A stretch of 64,000 nucleotides of DNA from Streptomyces qaidamensis (GTDB lineage: Bacteria > Actinomycetota > Actinomycetes > Streptomycetales > Streptomycetaceae), in the NCBI RefSeq assembly GCF_001611795.1, contig NZ_CP015098.1:4526001-4590000 (forward strand), written 5' to 3'. Shown piece by piece: positions 16,982-25,986 of the stretch. The notes under the pieces are model-generated. The model saw only the letters and a list, made by a program, of their open reading frames with translations. It did no database searches and was not told the DNA's origin. A program made the position numbers and the translations under genes. Numbering within the stretch: position 1 is the first letter of the stretch; each line of letters opens with the position of its first letter.

Positions 16982-18271
16982 TTACTTCTTGGACGGGGAC
17001 TTGGGCCGCTGCGGACCCTTGCGCTGTCCGGACTGGGCCTTGCTGCGGGTGCCGCCGGCGGGCTTCGCGCCGCCCTTCTTGGCAGCGGCGGCGGGCTTGG
17101 CGTCCTCGGGCTCGTCGGACTTCGTCAGCGACGTCTTCGGCTCGTTCTCACCCGCCGCCTTGGCACCGGCGGTTCCGCCGTGCTGACGCTGCGACTTGCT
17201 CTGCCGCTTCGGCTGCTGGCGCTTGGCAGCACCGGTGGCGGTGATCGGCGTGCCGTCCTCGGCCTCGGCCACTGCCGCGGTGTCGCTCTTGATCACGGTG
17301 CCGTCGGCCTGGGCGGCGAGGTTGGCCTTGCTCAGGCCGTTGATGAACTTGCGCTCGAACTCGTTGCGATCGCGGCCCTTGGCGACGATGGCCTTGACGA
17401 TGGCCCGGTCGCGACGCTTGCCGACCTTGTCGTGCTGCGTGACGTGCTTGGTCAGGCGCTCCAGGTACTCGGCCTGGGCCTTGGAACCCGGGGTCGGGTT
17501 GTTGCGGATGACGTACATCTGCTGACCCATGGTCCACACGTTGGTGGTCAGCCAGTAGACGAGGACACCGACCGGGAAGTTGATGCCGAAGACGGCGAAC
17601 ATGACGGGGAAGACGTACATCAGCATCTTCTGCTGCTGCATGAACGGCGTCTTCACCGTGGTGTCGACGTTCTTCGTCATCAGCTGGCGCTGGGTGAAGA
17701 ACTGCGACGCCGACATCAGGACGATCATGACGGCGGTGACCACGCGCACATCGGTGAGCGAGGCGCCGAGCGCTTCCACCTTCGACGAGCTGTCGGTGAA
17801 CTTCACCGCCAGGGGCGCGCCGACGATGTGCGCCTTCTGCGCGCTCTGCAGCAGGTTCTCGTTGATCACACCGATGGTGTCGTTCGACGCGATGCTGTTG
17901 AGCACGTGGTACAGGGCGAAGAAGAACGGGGACTGCGCCAGGATGGGAAGGCACGAGGAGAGCGGGTTGGTGCCCGTCTCCTTGTACAGCTTCATCATCT
18001 CTTCGGACTGACGCTGCTTGTCGTTCTTGTAGCGCTCCTGGATCTTCTTCATCTCGGGCTGGAGCGTCTGCATCGCCCGGGTGGCCTTGATCTGCTTCAC
18101 GAAGAGCGGGATCAGGCAGATACGGATCAGGATCACCAGGGACACGATCGACAGGCCCCAGGCCCACCCGGTGTCAGGGCCGAAGATGGCGCCGTACACC
18201 GTGTGGAACTGGACGATGACCCAGGAGACGGGTGTGGTGATGAAGCTGAAGAGGCTGGCAATCGTGTCCAC
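16982..18271 (-). CDS. yidC: Membrane protein insertase YidC (Oxa1 family)
   Basis: A 429-residue insertase of the Gram-positive type, with the conserved core of membrane helices in the first 270 or so residues. The first helix is at the N-terminus (SLFSFITTPVSWVIVQF). The cytoplasmic coiled hairpin MKKIQERYKNDKQRQSEEM follows helix 2, and LPILAQSPFFFALYHVL is the next helix. The C-terminal 150 residues are Lys/Arg/Gly-rich and disordered, suited to ribosome contact. Unlike firmicute SpoIIIJ there is no lipobox. Three bases separate it from yidD. Confidence 0.96.
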   Translation of the reverse strand: MDTIASLFSFITTPVSWVIVQFHTVYGAIFGPDTGWAWGLSIVSLVILIRICLIPLFVKQIKATRAMQTLQPEMKKIQERYKNDKQRQSEEMMKLYKETGTNPLSSCLPILAQSPFFFALYHVLNSIASNDTIGVINENLLQSAQKAHIVGAPLAVKFTDSSSKVEALGASLTDVRVVTAVMIVLMSASQFFTQRQLMTKNVDTTVKTPFMQQQKMLMYVFPVMFAVFGINFPVGVLVYWLTTNVWTMGQQMYVIRNNPTPGSKAQAEYLERLTKHVTQHDKVGKRRDRAIVKAIVAKGRDRNEFERKFINGLSKANLAAQADGTVIKSDTAAVAEAEDGTPITATGAAKRQQPKRQSKSQRQHGGTAGAKAAGENEPKTSLTKSDEPEDAKPAAAAKKGGAKPAGGTRSKAQSGQRKGPQRPKSPSKK

Positions 18272-18274
18272 TAA

Positions 18275-18649
18275 TCATGCTCCTTGGGCATGGGACGGTG
18301 TCTCTGCGGCCGGGCTCGAAGGACTCGACGGACTTGTGGGAGAAGTCTGTCCCTCGGTGGCCGGTCCGGCGGCGGAGGGCCCGCCCTTGCGTGCGCGCCA
18401 CGCGTTACGCAGCATTTCGTGCCACCGCGGGCGCTTGCGCGGCGGGACATGGTCCACACCGCCCAGCGACCACGGATTGCACCGCAGGATGCGCCATGCC
18501 GTGAGTGCCGTTCCCTTGATGGCACCATGCCGGTCGATGGCCGTGTAGCCGTAGTGGGAGCACGAGGGGTAGTACTTGCAGACCGGCCCGAGCAGCGGAC
18601 TGATCGTCCACTGGTAGAGCTTGATCAGAGCCAGCAGCGGGTACTTCAT
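18275..18649 (-). CDS. yidD: Membrane protein insertion efficiency factor YidD
   Basis: A 124-residue YidD/DUF37 protein with the signature YQWTISPLLGPVCKYYPSCS and later RILRCNPWSLGGVDHVP. The last 40 residues are a Ser/Pro-rich tail beyond the usual length of 70-85. ATG start overlapping the rnpA stop as ATGA. It sits between rnpA and yidC as in most bacteria. Confidence 0.95.
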   Translation of the reverse strand: MKYPLLALIKLYQWTISPLLGPVCKYYPSCSHYGYTAIDRHGAIKGTALTAWRILRCNPWSLGGVDHVPPRKRPRWHEMLRNAWRARKGGPSAAGPATEGQTSPTSPSSPSSPAAETPSHAQGA

Positions 18650-19017
18650 CGCGCGCCCCCTCCCAGCAACCGCTGGAGAGCGGCATCCAGGTCTCGGGCC
18701 AGCTGTGCATGGTCGGCGTCGCCCGATCCGGGCAGCGCTCGTACGACTACCAGGCTACCGGGGGGCAGCTGGGCAACTCGCTCGCGCATCAGGTGGCGAA
18801 GCCTGCGCTTCACTTTGTTCCGCACGACCGCGCCACCCACTGCCTTGCTCACGACGAAACCCGCACGCGTCGGGGGAGCGCTCTCCCCAGGCGCGTGCGG
18901 GTCCGTGGAACCGCTCCGTAGGTGGACGACGAGGAACGGGCGTCCGGCCCGGCGTCCTCGTCGTACCGCGGTCGCGAAGTCCTCGCGCCGCCTCAGCCGA
19001 TGCTCGGTAGGCAGCAC
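18646..19017 (-). CDS. rnpA: Ribonuclease P protein component
   Basis: A 123-residue basic protein that helps the RNase P RNA mature the 5' ends of tRNAs. The family RNR-type motif appears as VVRNKVKRRLRHLMRE, and FVVSKAVGGAVVRN is the usual strand before it. GTG start, 21 bases after rpmH. Confidence 0.95.
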   Translation of the reverse strand: MLPTEHRLRRREDFATAVRRGRRAGRPFLVVHLRSGSTDPHAPGESAPPTRAGFVVSKAVGGAVVRNKVKRRLRHLMRERVAQLPPGSLVVVRALPGSGDADHAQLARDLDAALQRLLGGGAR

Positions 19018-19038
19018 GACGTCATGACCTGATCAGAA

Positions 19039-19176
19039 TCAGGCGGACAGGCTGGCGCGACCCTTGCTGCGACGGTTCGCGAGAATCGCGCGACCGGCAC
19101 GGGTACGCATCCGCAGGCGGAAGCCGTGGGTCTTCGCGCGACGACGGTTGTTCGGCTGGAAGGTGCGCTTGCTCAC
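19039..19176 (-). CDS. rpmH: 50S ribosomal protein L34
   Basis: A 45-residue ribosomal protein. The translation begins SKRTFQPNNRRRAKTHGFR and ends GRASLSA. The GTG start at 19176 has GGAG eight bases upstream. It is divergent from dnaA, the conserved rpmH-dnaA arrangement. Confidence 0.97.
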   Translation of the reverse strand: MSKRTFQPNNRRRAKTHGFRLRMRTRAGRAILANRRSKGRASLSA

Positions 19177-19342
19177 TCGGGGGCTCCAGAAGAAATCGGT
19201 GGTTGCGGGGTGCCGTCCTGGCTGTCACCGTGCGCCCACGAGTAGCTCGCAGTTACGCCCGAGTGCACCGCTGACCGATCACCCAAATGATCTGTGCCCA
19301 TCGGAGGCAGGCGGCAGCAGCCATCGACAACTCGACCTGGTT

Positions 19343-19372
19343 ACGGTACGCGCGGCTACGCCATCCGGTCAA
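19343..19372 (-). promoter_or_regulatory. Promoter of rpmH
   Basis: On the minus strand TTGACC (19372-19367), 18 bases, then TACCGT (19348-19343). This fits the vegetative -35/-10 pattern, about 165 bases before the rpmH start. Confidence 0.6.
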
Positions 19373-19394
19373 ACCAGGAGTCGCCGGGAGACAC

Positions 19395-19415
19395 TTGTCC
19401 ACAGGCTGGGGACAA
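19395..19415. promoter_or_regulatory. dnaA: DnaA-box pair at the dnaA promoter
   Basis: A perfect TTGTCCACA at 19395-19403 and an opposed TGGGGACAA at 19407-19415 (one mismatch to the complement). They directly precede the dnaA -35 element. In streptomycetes two DnaA boxes in this promoter mediate DnaA autoregulation. Confidence 0.88.
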
Positions 19416-19419
19416 CAAC

Positions 19420-19449
19420 TTGAACCCTACCGGCCGCCCTGACTACCGT
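19420..19449 (+). promoter_or_regulatory. Promoter of dnaA
   Basis: TTGAAC at 19420-19425, 18 bases, TACCGT at 19444-19449. It overlaps the end of the DnaA-box pair and leaves a leader of about 95 bases. The 374-base rpmH-dnaA gap holds this promoter, the divergent rpmH promoter and the boxes, and nothing else I can identify. Confidence 0.65.
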
Positions 19450-19550
19450 GACGGAACTCCGATTCGTTCCCTTATCCCTGCCCCACCCGATTTACATCCC
19501 GAGCCGTCCCAGAACCACACGTTCGTGGGACCTGTGAGAGAGCGTGCCCT

Positions 19551-21602
19551 GTGGCTGACGTACCTGCCGATCTTGCCGCAGTGTGGCCACGCGTATTGGA
19601 GCAGCTCCTCGGGGAGGGCCGCAGCCAAGGGGTCGAAGGGAAGGACGAGCACTGGATCCGGCGCTGCCAGCCCCTCGCACTGGTCGCAGACACCGCCCTG
19701 CTCGCCGTACCGAACGAATTCGCCAAGGGCGTACTGGAGGGCCGGCTGGCGCCGATCGTCAGCGAGACACTGAGCCGCGAGTGCGGCCGCCCCATCCGGA
19801 TCGCGATCACCGTCGACGACTCCGCCGGCGAGCCCCCCGCCACGCCGGCACCCCCGTCCCGCCCCCAGCAGCGCTACGAGGAGCCCGAGCTCCCGGCCGC
19901 ACGCCAGGACCGCGACGGATACGACCGCCCCGAGCGCGACGCCTATGACCGCAAGGACCGCGACGGCTACGACCGGCCGGAACGTGACGGATACGACCGC
20001 CCCGACCGTGACGCCTATGACCGCCAGGACCGCCAGGACCGTCAGGACCGTCAGGACCGCGACGGATACGAGGGGTACGGCCGCCACCGCGCCGACCAGC
20101 TGCCCGGACCGGCCGGTGACCAGCTTCCGCCTACGCGCGCAGATCAACTTCCCACGGCCCGTCCCGCGTACCCGTCCGAGTACCAGCGGCCCGAGCCGGG
20201 CTCCTGGCCCCGGCCGTCGCAACAAGACGAGTACGGCTGGCAGCAGCAGCGCCTCGGCTTCCCCGAGCGTGACCCGTACGCGTCACGCGGGCAGGACGCG
20301 TACGGCTCCCAGGACTCCTACGGCTCCTCCTCGCAGGACTACCGTCCCCAACCCATGGAGCGCCCCTCCTACGAGCAGCCCCGCTCCGACTACGACGCGC
20401 CACGCCCCGATTACGATCAGCGCGACCCGGTGCGCCGGGAGCTGCCCGAGCCGCCGGCCGGCTCCGGGCACGTGCACCGGGGCGGCCCGGTCGGCCCGAA
20501 CCTGCCGACGACAGGCGCGCCCGGCCCACTGGCCGCGCAGCCCGCGCCGGCGACCGGCCCCGGTGAGCCCACCGCGCGTCTGAACCCGAAGTACCTCTTC
20601 GACACGTTCGTGATCGGCGCCTCCAACCGCTTCGCCCACGCGGCCGCGGTCGCTGTGGCAGAGGCACCGGCGAAGGCGTACAACCCCTTGTTCATCTACG
20701 GGGAGTCCGGGCTCGGCAAGACGCACCTGCTGCACGCGATCGGGCACTACGCGCGCAGCCTCTACCCGGGCACGCGGGTGCGGTACGTGAGCTCGGAGGA
20801 GTTCACCAACGAGTTCATCAACTCCATCCGCGACGGCAAGGGCGACAGCTTCCGCAAGCGGTACCGCGAGATGGACATCCTGCTCGTCGACGACATCCAG
20901 TTCCTGGCGGACAAGGAGTCGACGCAGGAGGAGTTCTTCCACACCTTCAACACGCTCCACAACGCCAACAAGCAGATCGTGCTGTCCTCCGACCGGCCGC
21001 CGAAGCAGCTGGTGACACTGGAGGACCGGCTGCGGAACCGTTTCGAGTGGGGGCTGATCACGGACGTCCAGCCGCCCGAGCTGGAGACGCGGATCGCGAT
21101 CCTCCGCAAGAAGGCAGTGCAGGAGCAGCTGAACGCGCCGCCAGAGGTGCTGGAGTTCATCGCATCCCGGATCTCGCGCAACATCCGCGAGCTGGAAGGC
21201 GCCCTGATCCGGGTCACGGCGTTCGCCTCGCTCAACCGGCAGCCGGTGGACCTGGGCCTGACGGAGATCGTCCTCAAGGACCTCATCCCCGGCGGCGACG
21301 ATTCCGCGCCCGAGATCACCTCGACTGCCATCATGGGCGCGACGGCGGACTACTTCGGGCTGACCGTCGAGGACCTGTGCGGCACCTCGCGCGGCCGCGC
21401 CCTCGTCACCGCCCGTCAGATCGCCATGTACCTGTGCCGTGAGCTGACGGACCTGTCGCTGCCGAAGATCGGCGCGCTGTTCGGCGGCCGCGACCACACC
21501 ACGGTGATGCACGCGGACCGCAAGATCCGCAATCTGATGGCCGAGCGCCGCTCCATCTACAACCAGGTCACCGAGCTGACCAACCGCATCAAGAACGGCT
21601 GA
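19551..21602 (+). CDS. dnaA: Chromosomal replication initiator DnaA
   Basis: A 683-residue initiator that binds DnaA boxes in oriC and melts DNA. Domain I covers residues 1 to about 90. Domain II is extremely long (about 90-345) and disordered, rich in D/R/Y repeats, as in other streptomycetes. Domain III (AAA+) has Walker A GESGLGKTHLLH near residue 383 and Walker B DILLVDDIQFL. Domain IV carries the DNA-binding signature GGRDHTTVMHADRKI near residue 640. The GTG at 19551 gives the standard start VADVPADLAAVW. It follows its own promoter and DnaA boxes. Confidence 0.98.
   Translation: MADVPADLAAVWPRVLEQLLGEGRSQGVEGKDEHWIRRCQPLALVADTALLAVPNEFAKGVLEGRLAPIVSETLSRECGRPIRIAITVDDSAGEPPATPAPPSRPQQRYEEPELPAARQDRDGYDRPERDAYDRKDRDGYDRPERDGYDRPDRDAYDRQDRQDRQDRQDRDGYEGYGRHRADQLPGPAGDQLPPTRADQLPTARPAYPSEYQRPEPGSWPRPSQQDEYGWQQQRLGFPERDPYASRGQDAYGSQDSYGSSSQDYRPQPMERPSYEQPRSDYDAPRPDYDQRDPVRRELPEPPAGSGHVHRGGPVGPNLPTTGAPGPLAAQPAPATGPGEPTARLNPKYLFDTFVIGASNRFAHAAAVAVAEAPAKAYNPLFIYGESGLGKTHLLHAIGHYARSLYPGTRVRYVSSEEFTNEFINSIRDGKGDSFRKRYREMDILLVDDIQFLADKESTQEEFFHTFNTLHNANKQIVLSSDRPPKQLVTLEDRLRNRFEWGLITDVQPPELETRIAILRKKAVQEQLNAPPEVLEFIASRISRNIRELEGALIRVTAFASLNRQPVDLGLTEIVLKDLIPGGDDSAPEITSTAIMGATADYFGLTVEDLCGTSRGRALVTARQIAMYLCRELTDLSLPKIGALFGGRDHTTVMHADRKIRNLMAERRSIYNQVTELTNRIKNG
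19905..20085 (+). repeat. Degenerate tandem repeats in dnaA domain II
   Basis: The DNA encodes about seven units of the form R-D-x-Y-D-R-(P/K/Q)-(E/D), for example RDGYDRPERD and RDAYDRKDRD. They are followed by a run of four RQD-type units (DRQDRQDRQDRQDRD). Repetition is visible at the base level (GACCGCxAGGACCGC), so slippage can change its length. Confidence 0.8.
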
Positions 21603-21625
21603 CGGCGACAGCGGTACACCGCTGA

Positions 21626-21652
21626 GGGCGCCCCAGAGGCTCTGGGGCGCCC
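21626..21652 (+). terminator. Terminator of dnaA
   Basis: A 12-bp perfect stem, 21626-21637 with 21641-21652, a three-base loop and TTCTT after it. It is 24 bases behind the dnaA stop. Confidence 0.88.
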
Positions 21653-21859
21653 TTCTTCATGCACAGGAGCCCTGGGCGCCACGACGACACGGGTGGGCCG
21701 CAGCGACACCCCTCTCCGAGGACTCCCGACCTCCGAGAACGCCGATCTCCGAGGACTCCCGATGCCCCCACCGAGGCATTCCGAGCCTCTCCGAGCCCCG
21801 CTGGTGCGGATCCCCGGCCTCCGCACCCGGCACCTGATCGCAACCCACTGTTCGAATAG

Positions 21860-22460
21860 CCGCCGGGTTACGGCCTCCCTCCACAGATTCGTGGACTTTC
21901 TGCCGTCCACATCCTGGGGACCGGGAAGTTGTCCAGACCGTGTCCACAGCAGCCACTGTTGATAGACCATCAGACCAGCTCAGGTGCTTGTGGATTCGTG
22001 GACGAAGGATCTCCACAGCCTGTGGACGACGAGATGATCCACAGGCTGTGCACCGAGTTGTCCACCGGCCACCCACAGGCTGGGGAGAGTTGTCCCCAGC
22101 AAACACTCGCTTCTCCACATGCCTGTCCACTGTTCGGCAACACGACGCGCCTCCTCACCGGGTCGAGTGAAAGGCGTCACACAAAGGTGCCGGGTTGGGC
22201 TGTGGGAAAGGTGGGTAAAGCTGGGGACGGCGCTGGGGAGAACTCGCCTCACCCTGTGCACGGCGTGTGCAGAACTTTCTGTTCTCCACAGATGCGCCCG
22301 GTTGTCCACCGCCTCCACCCACAGGACCCGTGGACAAAATTCCCGCCCTGAGCTGGGCAAACGAGGTTATCCACGGTATCCACAGCCCCTACTACTACTC
22401 CCGACTAGAGAGAGCTGGGAATCCGTTTCGAAGGGGGCCCTGTGCACAACTCGCTCTTCG
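21860..22460. other. Chromosomal replication origin oriC
   Basis: The 1,027-base dnaA-dnaN gap contains a dense array of DnaA boxes close to TTGTCCACA. Those with one mismatch are at 21929 (TTGTCCAGA), 21940 (GTGTCCACA), 22021 (reverse, TGTGGACGA), 22035 (TGATCCACA), 22058 (TTGTCCACC), 22090 (TTGTCCCCA), 22111 and 22282 (TTCTCCACA), 22302 (TTGTCCACC), 22329 (reverse, CGTGGACAA), 22367 (TTATCCACG), 22376 (GTATCCACA) and 22441 (reverse, TGTGCACAA). Several weaker ones lie between them. A box-poor spacer lies at about 22130-22280. No simple AT-rich unwinding element stands out, as usual in streptomycete origins. From 22460 to dnaN I see only the dnaN leader. Confidence 0.93.
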
Positions 22461-22629
22461 GTGCCCGGCTGCCCCTCGTCACGACTTGACCCCGAGAGGC
22501 ACCTACTGTCAGTGCGGTGCGTCAGACTGGTCCCCGGTGTCCTCCCCGTCACAGGGACCGTCGACACCGAGACAGACGACGAGGGCCAGGCAGAGCGAGA
22601 AGCGCCGGCAACAGCAGGAGGCGGCAACA

Positions 22630-23760
22630 GTGAAGATCCGGGTGGAACGCGACGTACTCGCGGAGGCAGTGGCCTGGGCGGCACGCAGCCTCCCGGCCCG
22701 TCCGCCGGCGCCTGTCCTCGCCGGCCTGCTGCTGAAGGCCGAGGAAGGCCAGCTGAGCCTGTCCAGCTTCGACTACGAGGTCTCCGCGCGGGTGTCGGTG
22801 GAGGCCGAGGTCGACGAGGAGGGCACGGTCCTGGTCTCCGGCCGCCTGCTCGCGGACATCTGCCGCGCGCTTCCCAACCGGCCGGTGGAGATTTCCACAG
22901 ACGGTGTACGGGCGACCGTGGTCTGCGGCTCGTCCCGGTTCACACTCCACACCCTGCCTGTGGAGGAGTACCCGGCCCTGCCGCAGATGCCGAACGCGAC
23001 GGGCACGGTCCCCGGCGAGGTCTTCGCCTCCGCCGCCTCCCAGGTCGCCATCGCGGCCGGCCGTGACGACACGCTGCCGGTCCTCACGGGTGTACGCATC
23101 GAGATCGAGGGCGACACCGTCACGCTGGCGTCCACCGACCGCTACCGCTTCGCGGTCCGCGAGTTCCTGTGGAAGCCGGAGAACCCGGACGCTTCCGCGG
23201 TCGCCCTGGTGCCCGCCAAGACGCTCCTGGACACCGCCAAGGCACTGACCAGCGGCGACCAGGTGATCCTGGCGCTGTCCGGCGGGGGCTCGGGCGAGGG
23301 CCTGATCGGCTTCGAGGGCGCGGGCCGCCGTACGACGACCCGCCTGCTGGAGGGTGATCTCCCGAAGTACCGCTCGCTGTTCCCGACGGAGTTCAACAGC
23401 GTCGCCGTGATCGAGACGGCCCCCTTCGTGGAGGCCGTCAAGCGCGTGGCCCTGGTCGCCGAGCGCAACACCCCTGTGCGGCTCAGCTTCGAGCAGGGCG
23501 TGCTCATCCTGGAGGCCGGTTCCAGCGACGACGCACAGGCTGTGGAAAGGGTCGACGCCCAGCTGGAGGGCGACGACGTCTCGATCGCCTTCAACCCGAC
23601 GTTCCTGCTGGACGGCCTGAGCGCCATCGACTCCCCGGTGGCCCAGCTGTCGTTCACGACGTCCACCAAGCCCGCTCTGCTCAGCGGCAAGCCCGCGCTG
23701 GACGCCGAGGCGGACGACGCCTACAAGTACCTGATCATGCCGGTGCGCCTCAGCGGCTGA
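22630..23760 (+). CDS. dnaN: DNA polymerase III beta sliding clamp
   Basis: A 376-residue processivity clamp with three clamp-fold domains. Conserved stretches are VKIRVERDVLAEAVAWAAR at the start, SRFTLHTLPVEEYPALP, LASTDRYRFAVRE and the C-terminal YKYLIMPVRLSG. The GTG at 22630 has AGGAGG about ten bases upstream. The frame is open much further back but that part is oriC sequence. Confidence 0.97.
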   Translation: MKIRVERDVLAEAVAWAARSLPARPPAPVLAGLLLKAEEGQLSLSSFDYEVSARVSVEAEVDEEGTVLVSGRLLADICRALPNRPVEISTDGVRATVVCGSSRFTLHTLPVEEYPALPQMPNATGTVPGEVFASAASQVAIAAGRDDTLPVLTGVRIEIEGDTVTLASTDRYRFAVREFLWKPENPDASAVALVPAKTLLDTAKALTSGDQVILALSGGGSGEGLIGFEGAGRRTTTRLLEGDLPKYRSLFPTEFNSVAVIETAPFVEAVKRVALVAERNTPVRLSFEQGVLILEAGSSDDAQAVERVDAQLEGDDVSIAFNPTFLLDGLSAIDSPVAQLSFTTSTKPALLSGKPALDAEADDAYKYLIMPVRLSG

Positions 23761-23791
23761 GCTTGTCCGAGGCGCCGAGGATCGTCCGCGG

Positions 23792-23812
23792 TTGTCCACA
23801 GGCTGAGGACAA
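23792..23812. promoter_or_regulatory. DnaA-box pair between dnaN and gnd
   Basis: Perfect TTGTCCACA at 23792-23800, then GGC, then TGAGGACAA at 23804-23812. The 21-base block differs from the dnaA-promoter block (19395-19415) at a single base. It may control gnd-recF or titrate DnaA. Confidence 0.8.
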
Positions 23813-23957
23813 AGTTGCAGGTGAGGGCGTACGACTGAGCGCGTATGCCCACAGATGTGCGCGAGCGTCCGGGTTTAGGCTCGGACGCGGGTACGAAAGT
23901 GCCGCGCGGTACGCATGTGCCGCCACGCCACGTCGCAGAACCTAAGGAAAACAACTG

Positions 23958-24833
23958 ATGGAGCTCGGTCTCGTCGGCCTCGGCAAGATGGGCGGCAACA
24001 TGCGCGAGCGGATCCGCCGCGCAGGTCACACCGTCCTCGGATACGACCGCAACCCGGACCTCGCCGATGTCCACAGCCTGGAAGAGCTTGTGGGCAAGCT
24101 CAGCGGGCCTCGCGTGATCTGGGTGATGGTCCCGGCCGGTGAGGCCACGCAGACCACGATCGACCGGCTCGCCGAACTGCTGGAGCCCGGCGACGTCGTC
24201 GTGGACGGCGGCAACTCCCGCTGGACCGACGACGTGAAGCACGCCGAGGAGCTGGCGGCCAAGGGCATCGGCTTCGTCGACTGCGGTGTCTCCGGCGGCG
24301 TCTGGGGCCTGGAGAACGGCTACGCGCTGATGTACGGCGGCGACAAGGAGCACGTCGCCAAGGTGCAGCCGGTCTTCGACGCGCTCAAGCCGGAGGGAGA
24401 CTCCGGCTCGGTGCACGCCGGCAAGGTCGGCGCGGGCCACTTCGCGAAGATGGTCCACAACGGCATCGAGTACGCGATGATGCAGGCCTACGCCGAGGGC
24501 TGGGAGCTCCTGGAGAAGGTCGACTCCGTGACGGACGTCCGGGAGGTCTTCCGCTCCTGGCAGGAGGGCACGGTCATCCGCTCCTGGCTGCTGGACCTCG
24601 CGGTCAACGCGCTCGACGAGGACGAGCACCTGGACGAGCTCCGGGGTTATGCACAGGACTCCGGGGAGGGACGCTGGACGGTGGAGGCCGCCATCGACAA
24701 CGCGGTGCCGCTGCCGGCGATCACCGCGTCGCTGTTCGCGCGGTTCGCCTCCCGCCAGGAGGACTCGCCCCAGATGAAGATGATCGCGGCGCTGCGGAAC
24801 CAGTTCGGCGGCCACGCGGTCGAGAAGAAGTAA
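23958..24833 (+). CDS. gnd: 6-phosphogluconate dehydrogenase (decarboxylating), short form
   Basis: A 291-residue oxidoreductase of the short, usually NAD-dependent, 6PGDH group. It converts 6-phosphogluconate to ribulose-5-phosphate and CO2. Seen: the N-terminal dinucleotide motif LGLVGLGKMGGNM, the substrate motif DCGVSGGVWGLENGYALMYG and the catalytic helix HFAKMVHNGIEYAMMQAYAE. Long-form enzymes have about 470 residues. ATG start behind AAGGAA. It lies between dnaN and recF, a position typical of streptomycetes, with no known link to replication beyond shared location. Confidence 0.95.
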   Translation: MELGLVGLGKMGGNMRERIRRAGHTVLGYDRNPDLADVHSLEELVGKLSGPRVIWVMVPAGEATQTTIDRLAELLEPGDVVVDGGNSRWTDDVKHAEELAAKGIGFVDCGVSGGVWGLENGYALMYGGDKEHVAKVQPVFDALKPEGDSGSVHAGKVGAGHFAKMVHNGIEYAMMQAYAEGWELLEKVDSVTDVREVFRSWQEGTVIRSWLLDLAVNALDEDEHLDELRGYAQDSGEGRWTVEAAIDNAVPLPAITASLFARFASRQEDSPQMKMIAALRNQFGGHAVEKK

Positions 24834-24864
24834 CCGAGCACCGAGGGAGGTCGGCGGAACGACC

Positions 24865-25986
24865 ATGCACGTCACGCATCTGTCGCTGGCCGACTTCCGC
24901 TCGTACCCCCGGGTCGAGGTCCCGCTCGACCCCGGGGTGACGGCCTTCGTCGGGCCGAACGGGCAGGGCAAGACCAACCTCGTCGAGGCCGTCGGCTATC
25001 TCGCGACCCTCGGCAGCCACCGGGTCTCCTCCGACGCCCCCCTGGTCCGCATGGGCGCCGAGCGCGCGATCATCCGGGCGCAGGTCCGGCAGGGTGAGCG
25101 GCAGCAGCTGGTCGAGCTGGAGCTGAACCCGGGGCGTGCCAATCGGGCCCGGATCAACAGGTCCTCGCAGGTCAGGCCGCGTGACGTGCTGGGGATCGTG
25201 CGGACGGTGCTGTTCGCGCCGGAGGATCTCGCGCTGGTCAAGGGCGACCCCGGTGAGCGGCGGCGGTTCCTCGACGAGCTGATCACCGCGCGTTCCCCGC
25301 GCATGGCGGGGGTCCGCTCCGACTACGACCGGGTCCTCAAGCAGCGCAACACCCTGCTGAAGTCCGCGGCGCTGGCCCGTCGGCACGGTGGTCGCACCAT
25401 GGACATGTCCACCCTGGACGTGTGGGACCAGCATCTCGCGCGCGTCGGGGCGGAGTTGCTCGCTCAGCGTCTGGATTTGATCGCCACGATCCAGCCGCTG
25501 GCCGACAAGGCGTACGAGCAACTCGCGCCCGGCGGCGGCCCGGTCGCGCTGGAGTACAAGCCGTCCGCGCCGGGCGAGGCGCACACCCGCGAGGACCTCT
25601 TCGAACAGCTGATGGCGGCGCTCGCGGAGGCCCGCAAGCAGGAGATCGAGCGCGGGGTGACCCTGGTCGGCCCGCACCGGGACGACCTTCAGCTCAAACT
25701 CGGCCAGCTCCCCGCCAAGGGCTACGCCTCCCACGGCGAGTCCTGGTCCTACGCGCTGGCGCTGCGGCTGGCGTCGTACGACCTGCTCCGGGCGGAGGGC
25801 AACGAGCCGGTGCTGGTGCTCGACGACGTCTTCGCCGAGCTGGACACCCGACGCCGTGAGCGCCTCGCCGAACTGGTGGCCCCCGGCGAGCAGGTCCTGG
25901 TGACGGCGGCGGTCGACGACGACGTACCCCATGTGCTGTCCGGCACTCGGTTCGCCGTGTCCGAGGGGACGGTCGAGCGCGTATGA
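24865..25986 (+). CDS. recF: DNA replication/repair protein RecF
   Basis: A 373-residue SMC-like ATPase that helps load RecA at gaps. Walker A is FVGPNGQGKTNLVEAVGYLA near residue 30. The Walker B and D-loop are VLVLDDVFAELDTRRRERL near residue 315. An ABC-type signature region precedes it (HGESWSYALALRLASYDLLR). ATG start with GAGGGAGG upstream. The stop overlaps the next start as ATGA. Confidence 0.97.
   Translation: MHVTHLSLADFRSYPRVEVPLDPGVTAFVGPNGQGKTNLVEAVGYLATLGSHRVSSDAPLVRMGAERAIIRAQVRQGERQQLVELELNPGRANRARINRSSQVRPRDVLGIVRTVLFAPEDLALVKGDPGERRRFLDELITARSPRMAGVRSDYDRVLKQRNTLLKSAALARRHGGRTMDMSTLDVWDQHLARVGAELLAQRLDLIATIQPLADKAYEQLAPGGGPVALEYKPSAPGEAHTREDLFEQLMAALAEARKQEIERGVTLVGPHRDDLQLKLGQLPAKGYASHGESWSYALALRLASYDLLRAEGNEPVLVLDDVFAELDTRRRERLAELVAPGEQVLVTAAVDDDVPHVLSGTRFAVSEGTVERV

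Noticed and set aside
22267..22629. Longer in-frame start for dnaN
   Set aside because: It would translate oriC with its DnaA boxes; the GTG at 22630 has a good ribosome site and gives the family N-terminus.
24067..24075. ATGTCCACA inside gnd as an extra DnaA box
   Set aside because: A single one-mismatch box in coding sequence is expected by chance in this type of DNA.
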